A stretch of DNA of 64,000 nucleotides from Bacteroidales bacterium (GCA_016933335.1 JAFGBD010000027.1:37913-101912); one strand, 5' to 3'. Shown: positions 26,580-37,051, counted from the stretch's first letter. Made by a program: numbers and translations. Notes: generated from the letters alone by a model not told the origin.

Positions 26580-29003
26580 ATGTTCAGGAATCTATTTAAA
26601 GCGGCTGGAAGATATATCCTTAAATATCAGATTTATACAATTATTAATATTTTTGGATTAACCATCGGGCTGGCAAGCAGTATTTTAATTTATCTTTATA
26701 TTGACCGTCAATTCAGTTACGACAAATTCCATACGCATTATCATCAGATTTACCGTGTCGGCGTGAAGGGTAATCTGAGAGGGACAGAATTGAATCAGGC
26801 GATAACTGCCTCGCCACTGGCTGCAACACTTAAAAAGACATTTCCTGATATTGTACAACCGGTAAGGATAGGAAGATATGGCGCATGGCTGGTTTCATAC
26901 GGTGATATCAGATATAATGAGGATGAGATTTTATTTGCAGATTCGACCTTTTTTAATGTTTTTTCTTTTCCCCTGAAAAAAGGGGATTCGGAGGCTGCGT
27001 TGGACAAGTCCCATTGTATTGTTCTGACCGAATCAGCTGCCGGAAGGTATTTTGGCAACGAAGAGCCGATGGGCAAAAGGCTGCAAATAGAAAATGATAC
27101 CAACCTGTATACCATAACAGGAATTATGGAAGATATTCCTGTAAACTCTCATTTTCATTTTGACATGCTGGCTTCACTGGTTACCCTGGACAAGGCAATT
27201 GGAGATCGTTGGGTAAGCCATAATGTATATACCTATTTTCTGGTTAAGAAAGGAGCTGATCTGGCAGCCCTTCATAAGGGGCTGAATGACCTCGTCGGTA
27301 TGTACGTCATTCCGGAATTGAACCAGTTGTTTGGCATGAATCCCGGAGAATTTGAATCTGCCGGTAACAGTTACGGTTTCTTCCTGCAATCACTTGGTGA
27401 GATCCATTTAAAATCAAATCTGGATGCAGAGCTGGAAGAAAACGGCAATATCACTTTTATATATATTTTTTCAGTTCTTGCCATTCTGATTTTGATTGTT
27501 GTCAGCATCAATTTTATGAACCTTTCAACTGCCCGTGCAGCACAAAGGTCAAAAGAGGTCGGTATCAGAAAAATTATGGGTTCCGGCCGACAGTTGCTCA
27601 TCCGGCAGTTCCTGACTGAATCTGTTTTGCTCAGCATTTTAGGGATGTCTATGGCTTTATTGATTGTTGAGATCATCCTTCCGGTATTCAACCGTTATAT
27701 GGATTTAAGTCTGCATCCCAATCAGCTGCTTAATTTTAAAAGCATCGCCCTGCTTGTTTTTTTATCCCTTGCAGTTGGTTTGATTGCAGGAAGTTTTCCT
27801 GCCATTTTTCTGGCATCCTGTCCACCCCAGGATGTTTTAAGAGCATGGATCAGAAGCAGGGTTCATACCGTCCGGCTTAGAAAAGGCCTGGTCTTCTTCC
27901 AGTTCTTTGTTACCATCACATGCATCACAATGACTTTTATACTTTTCAGTCAGTTCAGCTACCTGACTCATAAGGACCTTGGTTTCAACAAGGATAATTT
28001 ATTGATTATCAGACGATCAGATGCACTTGGAAAAAATATTGCCGAATTCAAAAAGAATATCAGTGAAAATCCGGAAATAACTGCCATGACCTGTTCCAAT
28101 TCCATCCCCGGAAAACGTTTTATGAAATCGAGCTTTATACTTGCAGGAGTCCCTTCAGAAAACTCATATATCCTGGATCTTGTGTTCGTGGGAGCAGATT
28201 TTATCAAAACATTTGATCTTGAGTTATCACGGGGAAGGTTTTTTTCATCAGACATACCTTCTGATTCATTTGCCTGTGTGCTGAATGAATCAGCTGTCAG
28301 GCTGCTTGACCTGAAAGAACCTGTAGGGGGAAGACTTAAGCTGCCCATGATGAAAAACGGGGAGCAAATAGACTATGAAATAATTGGCACGGTCAGAGAT
28401 TTCAATTATGTCAGTCTGGAAAGAAACATTGGTCCGCTGGTCATGTTTCTGATGCCGGTAACATGGGAAGGTTTCATCACAGTTCGCATTTCAGGTAGAA
28501 ATACGGATGAAACCATTGCATTTCTTAAAGATAAATGGGAGAACCTTGTACAGTCATATCCTTTTGTTTCATATATGCTTGACCGTGAACTGGCCGGGCA
28601 GTATCAGATATTCAGGAAAACAGCCAGAATCTTTCTGATATTGTCGATCATTGCGTTGCTGATAGCCTGCCTGGGATTATACGGACTTATATCATTTGAA
28701 TCCAATATCCGCAGAAGAGAAATTGGAATCAGAAAGGCTTTGGGGGCAACTGTTTCAGGAATTATTACCTTATTGCTCAGGCAGACAGTTTTAATAATAG
28801 CATTTGCAGCATTGTTATCGATTGTAATTACCTGCTTCGTTGCTCTCTGGTGGCTAAAAGACTATTACTATCATATATCTCTGAATCCGTTATTTTTTAT
28901 GATCTCTCTTTCAATTGTAATCATCATCGCCTTTTTGACCATCATTGTGCAAACCTATTTTGCTGCCACACTCAATCCCGGAGATGCTTTAAAATATGAA
29001 TGA
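26580..29003 (+). CDS. FtsX/MacB-type ABC transporter permease
   Basis: An 807-residue permease with two FtsX-like cores, each preceded by a large periplasmic MacB_PCD-like domain. The opening membrane helix is FRNLFKAAGRYILKYQIYTI and the first periplasmic part contains DGLTIGLASSIL-like residues; helices near 290-440, 660-700 and 745-800 complete the two transport units. SAQRSKEVGIRKIMGSG and NIRRREIGIRKALGATV are the two FtsX coupling loops. Members of this Bacteroidota group export peptides or lipoproteins or act in stress sensing. No ATPase is adjacent, so it must pair with one elsewhere. Its TGA abuts the opposite symporter stop. Confidence 0.87.
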   Translation: MFRNLFKAAGRYILKYQIYTIINIFGLTIGLASSILIYLYIDRQFSYDKFHTHYHQIYRVGVKGNLRGTELNQAITASPLAATLKKTFPDIVQPVRIGRYGAWLVSYGDIRYNEDEILFADSTFFNVFSFPLKKGDSEAALDKSHCIVLTESAAGRYFGNEEPMGKRLQIENDTNLYTITGIMEDIPVNSHFHFDMLASLVTLDKAIGDRWVSHNVYTYFLVKKGADLAALHKGLNDLVGMYVIPELNQLFGMNPGEFESAGNSYGFFLQSLGEIHLKSNLDAELEENGNITFIYIFSVLAILILIVVSINFMNLSTARAAQRSKEVGIRKIMGSGRQLLIRQFLTESVLLSILGMSMALLIVEIILPVFNRYMDLSLHPNQLLNFKSIALLVFLSLAVGLIAGSFPAIFLASCPPQDVLRAWIRSRVHTVRLRKGLVFFQFFVTITCITMTFILFSQFSYLTHKDLGFNKDNLLIIRRSDALGKNIAEFKKNISENPEITAMTCSNSIPGKRFMKSSFILAGVPSENSYILDLVFVGADFIKTFDLELSRGRFFSSDIPSDSFACVLNESAVRLLDLKEPVGGRLKLPMMKNGEQIDYEIIGTVRDFNYVSLERNIGPLVMFLMPVTWEGFITVRISGRNTDETIAFLKDKWENLVQSYPFVSYMLDRELAGQYQIFRKTARIFLILSIIALLIACLGLYGLISFESNIRRREIGIRKALGATVSGIITLLLRQTVLIIAFAALLSIVITCFVALWWLKDYYYHISLNPLFFMISLSIVIIIAFLTIIVQTYFAATLNPGDALKYE

Positions 29004-30449
29004 TCATACACCGGATTCTTTCTTTCTGCCTGTTAAAAGGCTTATCAGAATGGTCACAAGCAGAGCCATAAAAAATCCGGGAATCAGTTCATATAATGCA
29101 TTGCTCAGTATCCTGCTGCCCTTCCAGATAAAGACCGTCGCACTTCCTGCTATTAATCCTCCTATGACACCGGCTTTTGTGGTTTGTTTCCAGAAAAGTG
29201 CCAGAAGTGATGTCGGGCCTATGGCTGCACCCAGGCCGGCCCATGCAAACAACACAAACCAGAGTATCTGTTCCTCTATGGAAAATGCCAGTATTACGGC
29301 AACAATTACGATTATCAATACGACGATCCTGCTCAGCCGGGTAAGCTGTTTCTGGGATATGTAATTCCCACGGCGTATCAATTTTTCATAGATATCTCTT
29401 ACAATACTGGAGGCTGCAATAAGCAGCTGTGAGTCGGCTGTTGACATGATTGCGGCAAATACCGAAGCAATGATTAATCCTGCAAGAAAGGGATTCATCA
29501 GCAGGTTAGCCAGTGATACATATATGTTTTCCTGATCTCCTTCAGGCAGAAGTCCGGGAGATGGAAAATAGGTTCTGCCCACCAGTCCGATGCCGATTGC
29601 ACCAGCAGCCATGATGATATTCCAGAAGGTTCCGACCACTGCTGTCCATCTGAATTGTGTATGGTCTTTGATTGACATATACCGTACAATGATATGGGGA
29701 TTGCCCGGTGATCCCAGGCCGATTCCTGCCAAACCAAGAATCGCCAGTGCCGGCTGCCTGAAAAGATTGAGCATGTCGCTGTCGATATTCTGCAATTCCA
29801 TTATGGTATTTTCTATTCCCCCCTTTCCGAAAATGCCTGTCAGGGGCAGACCAACCAGGGCCAGCATCATCACCACAGCCTGAAAAACATCTGTCAGACT
29901 GACTGCGAGAAAACCTCCGAGAATAGTATATATAAGAATAATCAAAGCAGTTATTAGCAGACCAGACTGCCCGGAAATACCCAGGTGTGCTGTAAAAGCC
30001 TTTCCACCAGCCACAAATTGCGATGAAACATATGTAACCATGAAAACAATGAAAATGGTGACAATCAGTATTCTGAGAACTCCGCTTTTATCATTGAACC
30101 GGGCCGCATAAAAGTCGGTTAGTGTAATGCAGTCATTCTGTTCGCTGAACCTGCGGATACGTGGTGCATAATAAATGAACAATAAAAATTCCACTACGAT
30201 ATATCCGATAACTGCCCAGATGGCAGTGATCCCTTTCAGGTAGGCCAGTCCCGATACCCCCAGAAGCAGCCACGCACTTCGGCCTGAAACAACCGCAGAG
30301 AGGGCAACCACCAATCTGCCCATCTGCCGTCCACCAATGAAATATTCACTGATTCCTTTTGAAGAAAACCGTGAGGCATATATACCAATGGCAACGATGA
30401 TTATAAAATAGATGAAGATAGGTGATAACAGTTCTATTTTCGTCATCAT
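29004..30449 (-). CDS. Sodium/solute symporter family protein, PutP-like
   Basis: A 481-residue sodium:solute symporter (SSF) with about 13 helices. Motifs include YFIGGRQMGRLVVALSA, SGRSAWLLLGVSGLAY and GLGSPGNPHIIVRYMSIKD, the last close to the PutP proline-transporter core; a proline substrate is plausible but not shown. Two ATGs (30449 and 30446) can serve as start. It ends exactly where the ABC permease on the other strand ends: the stops form TGA|TCA with no gap. The GH5 gene lies 58 bases upstream in the same direction and might share its transcript. Confidence 0.87.
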   Translation of the reverse strand: MMTKIELLSPIFIYFIIIVAIGIYASRFSSKGISEYFIGGRQMGRLVVALSAVVSGRSAWLLLGVSGLAYLKGITAIWAVIGYIVVEFLLFIYYAPRIRRFSEQNDCITLTDFYAARFNDKSGVLRILIVTIFIVFMVTYVSSQFVAGGKAFTAHLGISGQSGLLITALIILIYTILGGFLAVSLTDVFQAVVMMLALVGLPLTGIFGKGGIENTIMELQNIDSDMLNLFRQPALAILGLAGIGLGSPGNPHIIVRYMSIKDHTQFRWTAVVGTFWNIIMAAGAIGIGLVGRTYFPSPGLLPEGDQENIYVSLANLLMNPFLAGLIIASVFAAIMSTADSQLLIAASSIVRDIYEKLIRRGNYISQKQLTRLSRIVVLIIVIVAVILAFSIEEQILWFVLFAWAGLGAAIGPTSLLALFWKQTTKAGVIGGLIAGSATVFIWKGSRILSNALYELIPGFFMALLVTILISLLTGRKKESGV

Positions 30450-30507
30450 AAGTTACTGTGAATTTAAGGCAGCGTTCTCCTGCAGTTATATATTAATGGG
30501 TAATCTC

Positions 30508-31608
30508 TCAGAATTCCAGGATCAGTTCCAGCATTTTCCGGTCAAGTAAATGTCCCTTAAAGTTTTCATATTTAACATCTTCACGGTTGCTGTTCAACAG
30601 GCCGAAATCCCCTTTCAGATTCCACAATGCATGACCCCAGCCTGCTTCTTTCCAGAGCGACAGAAGATCTTTCATCCAGGCAAGCGTCACTTTATGAGGT
30701 GTTTTGTTATAACAACCCCATTCACCCACATGCACAAATACGCCCATCCCGGTCAGTTTCATCCAGGGCTCGATAAGCATCTCCTTTAGCACCGATTTAT
30801 CCCAAATCTTTCCATCATCACCAGTCAACGGCCAATCAGGTATATTAAATGTCTGAAAAGCACTTTGAGGCACCCACGATGCCGTATAATGGCTCAGGCT
30901 CATGGGATCATATCCACGTGTACTTTGACCGGCAACAAGATCAGTGATACCAAAGACCGGTGTCCGTCCGACATCTTTGCCATCGGCAATTATCATCCGG
31001 TCCGGATCTTTCTCCCTGATGCCGTGGACCAGAGCACTGACAATTTCTATGTATCTGGTTTCATCTTTCATATGCGGCGGTTCGTTGATAAGGTCGAAGC
31101 TCAGTTGTTCGTTGGGTATTCCCCTGTACCTTTCAGCAAAAAACTTCCAGTGATGTACCGCTCCCCCGAGTGCTTTTTGCATATTCTCCGGTGTATCATC
31201 AAAGAGATCGCATGGTTCCAGATCACGCCCGTTGATACAATATCCCGGAATCCGGTGCATATTCAGGTTAATATGTACTTTATACTGTTTTCCCAGCTCA
31301 ACCGCTTTATCAATATCCTTAATGACATCTTCATCGATTGCATACCAGTCGTCTTTTGATGCCCAGTTCCAGTAAGACATGGGGATACGTGCGAAATCAA
31401 ACCCCCATCCGGCCATGATTTCAAAATCCTCTTCCTCAAACTGTCTTCCGGGCCCGCGGCCGCTGAACTTGGCAAGCAGGTTGAATCCCCGGTACCTGGG
31501 CAGTTCAGTTTTTCCCTTTTTAGCAGGAGAGAAGAGATCCATTCCGACTCCCGGTATTGTCAGAGCGCCCAGAGCACCTGTGGTCCTGATAAAATTACGA
31601 CGATCCAT
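30508..31608 (-). CDS. Tat-exported GH5 family glycoside hydrolase
   Basis: A 366-residue GH5 enzyme, the family of endo-glucanases, mannanases and related beta-glycanases. It carries a twin-arginine signal (MDRRNFIRTTGALGALTIPG), so it is folded before export to the periplasm. The TIM-barrel residues are visible: Arg in DFARIPMSYW, His in NLNMHRIPG, the acid/base Glu176 in FDLINEPP, and the nucleophile Glu296 in VHVGEWG. The substrate is not clear from sequence. It lies 58 bases upstream of the symporter and 35 bases after the GNAT gene, all on the minus strand. Confidence 0.9.
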   Translation of the reverse strand: MDRRNFIRTTGALGALTIPGVGMDLFSPAKKGKTELPRYRGFNLLAKFSGRGPGRQFEEEDFEIMAGWGFDFARIPMSYWNWASKDDWYAIDEDVIKDIDKAVELGKQYKVHINLNMHRIPGYCINGRDLEPCDLFDDTPENMQKALGGAVHHWKFFAERYRGIPNEQLSFDLINEPPHMKDETRYIEIVSALVHGIREKDPDRMIIADGKDVGRTPVFGITDLVAGQSTRGYDPMSLSHYTASWVPQSAFQTFNIPDWPLTGDDGKIWDKSVLKEMLIEPWMKLTGMGVFVHVGEWGCYNKTPHKVTLAWMKDLLSLWKEAGWGHALWNLKGDFGLLNSNREDVKYENFKGHLLDRKMLELILEF

Positions 31609-31643
31609 GGCTGTTTTTTAATGATGATTAAACAAATTCATGA

Positions 31644-32132
31644 TTATTTGTCTTCAAGGTGTTTTTCCCAGAAATACATCTTAGGGTTGCATTCCCTGTA
31701 ACCCAGGCTGCGATAAAGATATTGTGCATTCCTGTTATCCTCCCTGACTTCAAGGGTTATTTTTGAACACCCGATGGATGAGGCAGCTTTGTGGATCCCC
31801 TCCATCAGCCTGCGGCCGATTCCTGAGTTCCTGTATTTATCAAGGACCACAATATCATGTATGTTGATGAATGGCTTTACCGTGAATGTGGCAAAATTGA
31901 TAAAACAAACTGCCAGTCCGATCAGTTTTTCTTCAAGCTCGGCAAACAATACCAGTTTTGAAGGATGATTTTTCAATCCTTCAACAAGCATGAATCCCTT
32001 TTCTTCATTCAATGGTTCCGCGCTGCCCATTTTATCCATGATATAATGGTTCAGTAAATCAATAAGCGCAGCAGTATGAATGCGGTTCCTGAAATCACAC
32101 TCAGTGATTCTGACTTCTTTTTTCACAGACAT
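31644..32132 (-). CDS. GNAT family N-acetyltransferase
   Basis: A 162-residue acetyltransferase. The acetyl-CoA binding motif is at DKYRNSGIGRRLMEGIHKAAS (R/Q-x-x-G-x-G/A pattern). ITLEVREDNRNAQYLYRSLGYRE is the typical C-terminal motif of RimI-like GNATs. The frame extends to 32198, but that would overlap the lepA promoter and start, so MSVKKEVRITECDF at 32132 is chosen. Substrate unknown. It is divergent from lepA. Confidence 0.87.
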   Translation of the reverse strand: MSVKKEVRITECDFRNRIHTAALIDLLNHYIMDKMGSAEPLNEEKGFMLVEGLKNHPSKLVLFAELEEKLIGLAVCFINFATFTVKPFINIHDIVVLDKYRNSGIGRRLMEGIHKAASSIGCSKITLEVREDNRNAQYLYRSLGYRECNPKMYFWEKHLEDK

Positions 32133-32162
32133 CCTTTTCCGGTAAAAATAATCAAAAATAGA

Positions 32163-32170
32163 TATCTTTG
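32163..32170 (+). promoter_or_regulatory. Predicted -7 box of lepA
   Basis: TATCTTTG matches TAnnTTTG and ends on the G of the upstream GTG at 32170. That GTG therefore lies inside the promoter rather than the message, which favours translation from ATG 32197. The start of transcription would be near 32177. Confidence 0.5.
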
Positions 32171-32196
32171 TGCCTTCAAAAGAGGAAGATCGTTGC

Positions 32197-33984
32197 ATGG
32201 AAAATATCAGAAACTTCTGTATAATAGCACATATTGATCACGGGAAGAGCACGCTTGCCGACCGGATGCTGTTAACGACCCATACACTTTCGGAAAGGGA
32301 CTTCAAGGATCAGGTGCTTGACAACATGGATCTGGAAAGAGAGCGGGGGATTACTATTAAAAGTCATGCTGTTCAGATGGATTTCATCCTTGAAGGTAAA
32401 AAGTATATTTTAAATCTGATAGATACTCCCGGTCATGTGGATTTTTCATACGAAGTATCCAGATCGATTGCTGCCTGCGAGGGAGCCCTGCTGGTTGTGG
32501 ATGCAACCCAGGGTGTTCAGGCACAGACAATTTCCAACCTTTACCAGGCCATCGATCATAACCTTGAGATCATCCCTGTCCTGAATAAAATGGATATGCC
32601 AAGTGCCATGCCTGATGAGGTGCGTGATCAGATTATCGACCTGACAGGATGCAGCAGGGAGGATATCATTGAAGCCTCTGCCAAAACAGGATATGGGATT
32701 GACAGGATCATGAAGGAAATCGTCAGAAAGATACCACCACCCAAGGGCGATCCGGCTGCTCCGCTGCAGGCATTGATCTTCGACTCGGTATTTAATTCTT
32801 TCCGCGGAATATTTGCATATTTCAAGGTCTTTAACGGTGAGATAAGAAAGGGCGAAAAAGTAAAGTTTGTTGCCACCGGAAGGATCTATGATGCTGATGA
32901 AATAGGGGTTCTTAAGATAAAATTCCAGCCACGCGATGTTCTGTATGCAGGCGATGTGGGATATATCATTTCAGGGATAAAATCAGCACGCGAGGTGAAG
33001 GTGGGAGATACCATCACACATGTCAGCCGGCCATGCGATAAAGCAATTACGGGATTCGAAGAAGTAAAGCCCATGGTTTTCGCGGGAATTTATCCGGTTG
33101 ATGCAGATGATTACGAAGAGCTCAGGGCATCTCTTGAAAAACTGCAGCTGAATGATGCATCCCTGTCATTTGTGCCTGAATCCTCCGCAGCACTGGGATT
33201 TGGATTCAGGTGCGGATTCCTGGGATTGCTGCACATGGAGATTGTCCAGGAACGCCTTGACAGGGAATTTGATATGGATATTATCAATACGGTGCCCAAT
33301 GTATCATTTAAGGCATATACAACAAAAGGCGAAATGATTGATGTGCACAATCCGTCAGGTATGCCCGAACCGGCTAACCTTGATTACATAGAAGAGCCGT
33401 ATATCATCGCCCAGGTCATATGCCGGTCGGAAAATGTCGGGCCCATCATGACCCTTTGCATTGATAAGCGCGGTACTTTAAAAAATCAGCTTTACCTGAC
33501 CAGCAACAGAATTGAACTGACTTTTGACATGCCGCTTTCTGAAATCGTATTTGATTTCTATGATAAGCTGAAAAGCATTTCAAAAGGTTATGCTTCCTTT
33601 GATTACCATATGTCGGGTTACAGAAAGGCGGATCTGGTAAGGCTGGATATGCTTCTGAACGGCGAAATGGTAGATGCCTTATCTTCTCTGATACATCGCA
33701 GTCATGCATACAACTTTGGAAGACGTGTTTGTGAAAAATTAAAGGAACTCATACACAGGCAGCAGTTTGATATTGCCATCCAGGCGGCCATCGGTTCAAA
33801 GATCATTGCACGGGAGACAGTCAAAGCAGTGCGTAAAGACGTAACTGCAAAATGTTATGGCGGTGACATCACACGTAAAAGAAAACTGCTTGAAAAGCAG
33901 AAAAAGGGTAAGAAAAGAATGAGGCAGATTGGGACTGTTGAAGTACCGCAATCTGCATTTTTAGCTGTATTGAAAATGGATTAG
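32197..33984 (+). CDS. lepA: Elongation factor 4 (LepA), ribosomal back-translocase
   Basis: A 595-residue GTPase of normal EF4 length. It acts on stalled or mistranslocated ribosomes. G motifs are clear: AHIDHGKST (G1), GIT in switch I, DTPGHVDF (G3), NKMD (G4) and SAKTG (G5). The C-terminal LepA domain ([20 protein letters not shown], then [19 protein letters not shown]) is intact. The frame could start nine codons upstream at GTG 32170, but that base lies in a promoter box, and ATG 32197 gives [19 protein letters not shown], close to the start of known LepA proteins. Confidence 0.97.
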   Translation: MENIRNFCIIAHIDHGKSTLADRMLLTTHTLSERDFKDQVLDNMDLERERGITIKSHAVQMDFILEGKKYILNLIDTPGHVDFSYEVSRSIAACEGALLVVDATQGVQAQTISNLYQAIDHNLEIIPVLNKMDMPSAMPDEVRDQIIDLTGCSREDIIEASAKTGYGIDRIMKEIVRKIPPPKGDPAAPLQALIFDSVFNSFRGIFAYFKVFNGEIRKGEKVKFVATGRIYDADEIGVLKIKFQPRDVLYAGDVGYIISGIKSAREVKVGDTITHVSRPCDKAITGFEEVKPMVFAGIYPVDADDYEELRASLEKLQLNDASLSFVPESSAALGFGFRCGFLGLLHMEIVQERLDREFDMDIINTVPNVSFKAYTTKGEMIDVHNPSGMPEPANLDYIEEPYIIAQVICRSENVGPIMTLCIDKRGTLKNQLYLTSNRIELTFDMPLSEIVFDFYDKLKSISKGYASFDYHMSGYRKADLVRLDMLLNGEMVDALSSLIHRSHAYNFGRRVCEKLKELIHRQQFDIAIQAAIGSKIIARETVKAVRKDVTAKCYGGDITRKRKLLEKQKKGKKRMRQIGTVEVPQSAFLAVLKMD

Positions 33985-34006
33985 GCCGGTTTTTTGTATT
34001 TTACTT

Positions 34007-34147
34007 CTGCAAATTAATCTGAATTTTCAGCCACTTTGGTTTTTCTCCTGATTTTGCTAACTAATGTGAATATTCAGCTTTCCCGGGTTTTCTTCTGATT
34101 CTGCAAATTAATTTGAATCTTCAGCTCCTTTAATTGTTCCTCTGAAA
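34007..34147. repeat. 47-bp tandem repeat, three copies, at the aspS 3' end
   Basis: Three units of 47 bases begin at about 34007, 34054 and 34101 (core CTGCAAATTAATNTGAATNTTCAGC, seen less well in the middle copy). Copy 3 is inside the aspS gene and encodes part of [16 protein letters not shown] sequence near its C-terminus. Copies 2 and 1 lie mostly past the stop at 34074. Copies 1 and 3 agree at about 37 of 47 bases. Since 47 is not a multiple of three, the extra copies are out of frame with the gene. Confidence 0.8.
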
Positions 34148-35849
34148 TGGCTGACGGGGTATCAATCATCACATCTTTACCCACATTGTTTTTGGGAAAC
34201 GCGATGACATCCCTGATGGAATCCAGTCCGGCAAAAAGCGAAACCAGCCTGTCGAATCCGAATGCAATACCACCATGCGGAGGAGCACCATACCTGAAAG
34301 CGTCCATCAGGAAACCAAACTGGTGCTGGGCTTCTTTTTCTGTAAAACCAAGGGCTTTAAACATTTTTTGCTGGAGGTCTTTGTTGTGTATTCGTATCGA
34401 GCCTCCTCCTATCTCAATGCCGTTAATGACCAGGTCGTATGCATTGGCCCTTACATCTCCCGGACTGGTTTCAAGCATTGCCATGTCTTCAGGTTTGGGG
34501 GATGTAAACGGGTGGTGCATGGCATAATATCTTTTTGTCTCATCATCCCATTCAAGTAAAGGAAAATCTACCACCCAGAGAGGTATGAAACGGTTTTTAT
34601 CTCTCAATCCCAGTCTTTTACCCAACTCAAGCCTCAGTTCATTAAGCGCACTGAGCGTCTGGTATCTCTCACCTGCCAGAATCAGCATCAGATCGCCCTT
34701 GGCGGCATTAAAGCGTTCTGACCATGTACCAAGATCCTGAGCCGAATAGAACTTATCAACAGATGACCTGACGGTTCCGTTCTCCAGAACCCTGGCATAG
34801 ACAAGTCCTTTTGCACCTATCTGCGGTCTTCTGACAAATCCGGTCAGTTCATCAAGCTGTTTGCGTGAATAGTCACCGCAGCCTTTGGCACATATTCCTC
34901 CTGTGTATTCAGCATTGTCAAATATGCCAAATCCTTTCCCTTTAACCAGATCAGTCAGGTTTTTAATCTGCATGCCGAATCTCAGGTCAGGTTTATCGCT
35001 TCCATAGTTATCCATGGCATCCTTGTATGACATTCTCTCGAAACTGTCATGAATATCGATTCCTTTAACCGATTTGAACAGATGTTTGATCAATCCTTCA
35101 AAGGTATTCAGTATCTCATCCTGTGTAACAAATGACATTTCACAGTCTATCTGTGTAAATTCAGGCTGCCTGTCTGCTCTCAGATCTTCATCCCTGAAAC
35201 ACCTGACAATCTGATAATATTTATCATATCCGGCTACCATCAATATCTGTTTGAATGTCTGTGGAGACTGGGGCAATGCATAAAATTCTCCCGGGCTCAT
35301 GCGTGACGGTACAATAAAATCCCGGGCACCTTCGGGAGTGGATTTTATCAGAAAAGGTGTTTCAATCTCGATAAATCCCTGGCTGTCCATGTATTTTCTG
35401 GTTTCCTTTGCCATACGGTGCCGGAGAATCATGTTCCTTTTAAGCGGTTCACGTCTAAGATCGAGGTAGCGGTATTTCATTCGCAACTCATCCCCTCCGT
35501 CGGTATCGGTAATAATGGTAAAAGGCGGCAGGTCTGACCGGTTCAGTATATTCAGGTCGGAGACGATGATTTCAATATCTCCTGTTGGTATATTTTTATT
35601 CTTGTTACTTCTTTCAGTGACCTTTCCTTTAATCTGAACGACATACTCCCTGCCAAGTTCCCTGGCTTCAAGGCAAAGTCCGGAATTGACATCCATATTG
35701 AAGACGAGCTGAGTGATGCCGTACCTGTCGCGCAGGTCAATAAAAGTCATACCGCCCAGGTCTCTTGATTGTTGCACCCAGCCGCTTAAGATGACCTCTT
35801 TGTTCAGATCTTTTATTCTGAGTTCACCACAAGAATGAGTCCTGTACAT
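34074..35849 (-). CDS. aspS: Aspartyl-tRNA synthetase
   Basis: A 591-residue class II synthetase that charges tRNA-Asp. The N-terminal OB-fold tRNA-binding domain contains [20 protein letters not shown]. The catalytic domain has motif 2 ([19 protein letters not shown]), PQSPQTFKQ, and motif 3 ([15 protein letters not shown]). The GAD insertion typical of bacterial AspRS is present between about 285 and 420. There are no anticodon-specific changes that would suggest the non-discriminating form, but I cannot decide that by eye. It converges with lepA across an 89-bp gap that contains part of a 47-bp tandem repeat derived from its own 3' end. Confidence 0.97.
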   Translation of the reverse strand: MYRTHSCGELRIKDLNKEVILSGWVQQSRDLGGMTFIDLRDRYGITQLVFNMDVNSGLCLEARELGREYVVQIKGKVTERSNKNKNIPTGDIEIIVSDLNILNRSDLPPFTIITDTDGGDELRMKYRYLDLRREPLKRNMILRHRMAKETRKYMDSQGFIEIETPFLIKSTPEGARDFIVPSRMSPGEFYALPQSPQTFKQILMVAGYDKYYQIVRCFRDEDLRADRQPEFTQIDCEMSFVTQDEILNTFEGLIKHLFKSVKGIDIHDSFERMSYKDAMDNYGSDKPDLRFGMQIKNLTDLVKGKGFGIFDNAEYTGGICAKGCGDYSRKQLDELTGFVRRPQIGAKGLVYARVLENGTVRSSVDKFYSAQDLGTWSERFNAAKGDLMLILAGERYQTLSALNELRLELGKRLGLRDKNRFIPLWVVDFPLLEWDDETKRYYAMHHPFTSPKPEDMAMLETSPGDVRANAYDLVINGIEIGGGSIRIHNKDLQQKMFKALGFTEKEAQHQFGFLMDAFRYGAPPHGGIAFGFDRLVSLFAGLDSIRDVIAFPKNNVGKDVMIDTPSAISEEQLKELKIQINLQNQKKTRES

Positions 35850-35970
35850 AATTGATTGTTTTTTCCGTTGTCTCTAATAACTTTGCGAAAATAGAAAGAA
35901 ATTACAAATATACAGTTCTGTGTGTCAATAAAAAGAATGACCCGTACAAGGATATTAAACTTATATTATC

Positions 35971-36417
35971 ATGGATATCATAAATAACACTGACGAGTAT
36001 TATATGAAGGAAGCACTGAAGGAAGCTGAAAAAGCCATGATGCGTGATGAAATACCTGTTGGTGCTGTTATTGTTTATAAAAATCAGATTATAGGCAGGG
36101 CGCATAATCTGACGGAAACGCTGAATGATGTCACTGCCCATGCTGAGATGCAGGCCTTTACAGCCGCAGCCAACACAATGGGTAGTAAGTATCTCACTGA
36201 ATGCACCCTTTATGTAACCCTTGAACCCTGTATCATGTGTGCAGGTGCCTGCTTCTGGACACAGATCGGCAGAATGGTATATGGGGCTGCAGACAAAGAA
36301 AGAGGATTCACGAGGATAAGGAAAAAGATTTTACATCCAAAAACGCAGGTCATGGCTGGTGTTCTTGAGCAGGAATGCAGCAATATACTTACAGCGTTTT
36401 TCCGGAAAAAGAGATAG
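35971..36417 (+). CDS. tadA: tRNA-specific adenosine deaminase
   Basis: A 148-residue zinc deaminase that converts adenosine 34 to inosine in tRNA-Arg(ACG). The zinc site is complete: His57 and catalytic Glu59 in THAEMQAF (HAE) and PCIMC at 86-90. EIPVGAVIV and GAADKERGFTRI fit TadA rather than cytidine deaminase, although riboflavin or guanine deaminases are close relatives. Divergent from aspS. Another translation-related gene next to lepA and aspS. Confidence 0.93.
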   Translation: MDIINNTDEYYMKEALKEAEKAMMRDEIPVGAVIVYKNQIIGRAHNLTETLNDVTAHAEMQAFTAAANTMGSKYLTECTLYVTLEPCIMCAGACFWTQIGRMVYGAADKERGFTRIRKKILHPKTQVMAGVLEQECSNILTAFFRKKR

Positions 36418-36511
36418 TAAAAACTTTTTAACAGTTACTTTGTACTGAAACCATTTATACTTATTTTTGAGCATAAATCTTTGAATCACAATTAATTTAT
36501 ACTCATATCCT

Positions 36512-37018
36512 ATGACAATTGATATTCAGAAAACTGTGTACAGGAAAAAACTCAGAAGCTTTTACAGTACCCTGTTTTTTCTTGTTGTAATAGGCGCACT
36601 GCTTGTCACAAACATCTATTATGGTGAAGTTGCCGGAGTAGACAAGTATGAGTTATCCATCATACTTGCCTGTATATATATTCTATCCATACTATACAGT
36701 ACCATCCGGAATTATCAGTATATCTTTTACAGTGACGAAGGTGATAAGATAATTCTCCGTTTTTTCTCGTTTAGCTTTTTTGCAAGAAAAAAAAGCTCCA
36801 TTGAGATCCGTAAAACTGATCTGGCAGGTTATCAGATCAACAGGCATTTTTTTAGCCTGCGCGAAAATCTTATTCTATACCAGAAAACCAAAAAAGGCAC
36901 GGCCAAATATCCGCCGGTAAGCATTACTGCCCTTTCAGGGAGCGAGAAAAAAGGAATGCTTCATTCACTGTCGATCTTTGCAAAAGAATTTTCTGAAAAA
37001 CCTCAGAATAAATTGTAA
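36512..37018 (+). CDS. Membrane protein of unknown function, two helices plus cytoplasmic domain
   Basis: A 168-residue protein with two membrane segments (FFLVVIGALLVTNIYYG and LSIILACIYILSILYSTI) and a C-terminal soluble part. The latter, with YQYIFYSDEGDKIILRFFSF and SSIEIRKTDLAGYQI, has the alternating hydrophobic pattern of a PH-like or small beta domain. I do not recognise a named family. It is 34 bases upstream of the phosphate transporter and in the same direction, so it may form a small operon with it. Confidence 0.7.
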   Translation: MTIDIQKTVYRKKLRSFYSTLFFLVVIGALLVTNIYYGEVAGVDKYELSIILACIYILSILYSTIRNYQYIFYSDEGDKIILRFFSFSFFARKKSSIEIRKTDLAGYQINRHFFSLRENLILYQKTKKGTAKYPPVSITALSGSEKKGMLHSLSIFAKEFSEKPQNKL

Positions 37019-37051
37019 TCCCGGAATCATAATAAAGATGGAGGAACTGAA

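Noticed and set aside
32170..32196. Extended lepA start at GTG 32170
   Set aside because: The GTG lies in the -7 promoter box, and LepA proteins begin at the MENIRNF-type ATG.
36418..36511. TTACTTTG before the 36512 gene as a promoter
   Set aside because: One base out of the TAnnTTTG pattern; spacing does not fit.
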